Below, in pieces: positions 62,270-64,000 of a stretch of 64,000 nt of DNA (its first letter is position 1; every line of letters starts with the position of its first letter). Both the position numbers and the translations under genes were made by a program. The stretch spans positions 62,001 to 126,000 of the forward strand of contig NZ_LGHS01000076.1 of the NCBI RefSeq assembly GCF_001202025.1, in the 5' to 3' direction. This DNA comes from Pseudorhodobacter aquimaris. GTDB lineage: Bacteria; Pseudomonadota; Alphaproteobacteria; Rhodobacterales; Rhodobacteraceae. The notes below the pieces were generated by a model, which had not been told where the DNA came from, searched no databases, and saw only the letters and a list, made by a program, of their open reading frames with translations.

Positions 62270-63846
62270 TCAGGACTGATCCTTGTAGCTTACGCCCTTG
62301 GTATCATAGCCCGGATCCGTCTTTTCACGGCGCAGGATCAGGCGGTTGAGTGCGGTCACATAGGCCCGTACCGAGGCTACAATCGTATCGGTATCAGCTG
62401 ATTGGCCGGTTGCGATCATGCCGTTTTCTTCCAGCCGGACAAAGACTGTGGCCTGTGCGTCGGTGCCTTCGGTCACAGCCTGAACCTGATACAGCTCCAG
62501 ATGGGCCTTATGCGGGTAGAGCATCTTGATCGCGTTGAAAGCGGCATCGACGGGACCGTCGCCGGTGGCATCGGTGCTGTGATCCTTGCCGTCGATGGTC
62601 AGGGTCAGCTCTGCCTCTTGCGGGCCATCGGTGCCGCAGACGACGCGCAGGCGTTTGACCTGCAGGCTTTCATTGGCGGCCGTGGCGACGCTGTCTTGGA
62701 CCAAGGCGATCAGGTCATCGTCAAAGACTTCCTTCTTGCGGTCGGCCAGCGCCTTGAACCGTACAAAGGTATCGCTCAACTCGTTGTCGGCCATATCGAA
62801 ACCGAGATCCCTGAGCTTGGCCCGCAAGGCCGCGCGCCCAGAATGTTTGCCCAAAGGCAGGGAGGTGCCCGCCAGCCCCACGTCCTCTGGGCGCATCACC
62901 TCAAAGGTTTCGCGGTTTTTCAGCATGCCGTCCTGATGGATACCGGATTCGTGGGCAAAGGCGTTTTTGCCAACGATGGCCTTATTGAACTGTACGGCAA
63001 AGCCGGAAACCGTGGCAACCCGGCGGCTGATCGCCATGATCTTGGTGGTGTCGATCCCGGTCTGATACGGCATGATGTCATTGCGCACCTTGAGCGCCAT
63101 CACCACCTCTTCCAAGGCGGTATTGCCGGCCCGTTCGCCCAGACCATTGATGGTGCATTCCACCTGACGCGCGCCCGCTTCAACCGCCGCCAAGGAGTTG
63201 GCTGTCGCCATGCCAAGGTCGTTGTGGCAATGGGTGGCGAAAATAACGCTGTCGGCCCCCGGCACACGTTCCAAGAGCATGCGGATCAGATCGGCACTTT
63301 CGCGCGGCGCGGTATAGCCCACGGTGTCGGGGATATTGATCGTGGTCGCACCGGCCTTGATCGCGATTTCCACCACACGGCACAGATAATCATGCTCGGT
63401 GCGGGTGGCATCCATCGGGGACCATTGCACATTGTCGCACAGGTTGCGGGCATGGCTGACGGTCTCGAAAATCCGCTCGGCCATCTGGTCCATGGTCAGA
63501 TCGGGGATGGCGCGTGCAGGGGCGAGGTGCCGATAAATGTGTGGATGCGCGGGGCGCGGGCGTGTTTTACCGCCTCCCAGCAGCGGTCGATATCCTTGTA
63601 GTTGGCCCGTGCCAGCCCGCAAATCTGCGAGGTTTGCGCCAGTTTGGCGATCTCGGACACGGCAGCGAAATCGCCTTCGGAGGCGATGGGGAAACCCGCC
63701 TCGATAATATCGACGCCCATCTCGTCCAGTGACGCCGCGATCTCCAGCTTTTCGTCATGGGTCATGGTCGCGCCGGGGCTTTGTTCGCCATCGCGCAATG
63801 TGGTGTCAAAAATCAATACGCGGGGTTGCGAGCTTGTGTCGTTCAT
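62270..63846 (-). pseudogene. leuA: 2-isopropylmalate synthase, interrupted by a frameshift near 63514
   Basis: First committed step of leucine synthesis (acetyl-CoA plus 2-oxoisovalerate). The N-terminal 110 residues ([13 protein letters not shown] with the metal-binding Asp) end ..[10 protein letters not shown] in one frame, and the rest resumes as [14 protein letters not shown] in another. Adding one base at about 63514 (CTGCAC then CGC) gives a continuous 525-residue protein of normal length, with HCHNDLGMATANS and the C-terminal leucine-sensing domain intact. As read, the product is a 116-residue stub. The upstream leader carries attenuation-like features. Sequence error or recent mutation cannot be told apart. 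Confidence 0.85.
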
Positions 63847-63885
63847 CAGAAATCTCTCAAATTTGTGCTGTTAGCCTAGCTGGTT

Positions 63886-63930
63886 CGGGTGCTGTTCCAT
63901 CTGAGCGGTCGCACCCGAGGGCACGCTCAG
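63886..63930 (-). promoter_or_regulatory. Mutually exclusive hairpins in the leuA leader (attenuator-like)
   Basis: Two perfect 7-bp stems. A: CTGAGCG / CGCTCAG (arms 63924-63930 and 63901-63907, spanning the leader-peptide stop). B: CGGGTGC / GCACCCG (arms 63911-63917 and 63886-63892). The 5' arm of B lies in the loop of A and the 3' arm of A in the loop of B, so both cannot form together. This is the arrangement of alternative attenuator folds. No T-run follows B, so a translational or Rho-linked version is possible. Confidence 0.6.
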
Positions 63931-64000
63931 CGGAGGCTAAGAAGAAGCAGCGCAAGGGAAAGGGCAGCGCCGCGCGCTGCCGGGTCACGTGATATGATGG
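63927..64000 (-). CDS. Leucine-rich leader peptide, 5' end outside the window
   Basis: The minus-strand frame ending TGA at 63927-63929 reads ..ALSLALLLLSLR, with seven leucine codons in its last eleven (five CTT, one CTG, one CTC). Such clusters are the sensing element of leu attenuation: scarce leucyl-tRNA stalls the ribosome and changes the downstream fold. No start codon is present in frame within the window, so it begins past the right edge. Confidence 0.6.
   Translation of the reverse strand, partial: IISRDPAARGAALSLALLLLSLR

Noticed and set aside
62402-63601. 399-codon plus-strand frame opposite leuA
   Set aside because: Antisense shadow; the minus strand clearly encodes LeuA with all its motifs.
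63870-63899. Nine-codon frame beginning MEQHPNQLG between the leader and leuA
   Set aside because: Only one leucine codon, no ribosome binding site, and it lies inside the hairpin-forming segment; the leucine-rich frame just upstream is the better leader peptide.

Overview
The window is about 64 kb of GC-rich, densely coding chromosome from an alphaproteobacterium, most likely a Rhodobacterales (Roseobacter-group) species. The evidence is gene content and order: tol-pal followed by tilS and ftsH, ruvCAB followed by an unnamed gene and ybgC, fhs with chorismate mutase and folD, a moxR/DUF58/DUF4159 cluster, DUF1127 and DUF6455 small proteins, glcDEF, and an mreBCD-mrdA-rodA operon. No rRNA, tRNA, insertion sequence, prophage or CRISPR array was recognised. 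Most of the region is housekeeping chromosome.

Layout. 1-9 kb: the start of a transaldolase, priA, a GT8 glycosyltransferase coupled to a D-amino-acid dehydrogenase, a YeeE/YedE sulfur transporter divergent from an MFS permease, prmA, and two small proteins. 9-20.7 kb: ruvCAB with a candidate LexA box, then a near-continuous rightward run of envelope genes (ybgC, tolQRAB, pal, cpoB), tilS and ftsH, closed by a strong terminator. 21-28 kb: one-carbon genes (fhs, folD) around a chorismate mutase, a PaaI-type thioesterase, a YmdB-type phosphoesterase, an SLC13/RCK transporter and yebC. 28-35 kb: galE, the Kdo genes kpsF/kdsD and kdsB, two exporters (EamA and ArgO with its regulator ArgP) and an orphan Wza-like lipoprotein. 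35-45.6 kb: polA, a small zinc protein, DUF1285, and the MoxR/VWA cluster. 45.6-56.4 kb: glycolate oxidase glcDEF, a periplasmic trypsin-like protease, a small heat-shock protein, DUF6455, a cation diffusion facilitator, two hydroxyacid reductases and a second DadA-like oxidase. 56.4-64 kb: the rod-shape operon mreB-mreC-mreD-mrdA-rodA, then leuA with part of its leader at the right edge.

Most notable signals. (1) The Hsp20 gene has a RpoH-type promoter and a 5' leader that folds like a ROSE RNA thermometer, with the diagnostic bulged-G helix sequestering the Shine-Dalgarno sequence. (2) The leuA leader carries a leucine-rich reading frame followed by two mutually exclusive hairpins, as in attenuation. 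(3) moxR and leuA each need one extra base to be read through. Both are otherwise intact, so these are either sequence errors or recent lesions. (4) The MoxR cluster encodes three successive proteins with VWA/MIDAS-like sequences and overlapping genes, a widespread envelope system of unknown function. (5) A 28-residue membrane peptide with a good ribosome binding site lies between ftsH and fhs.
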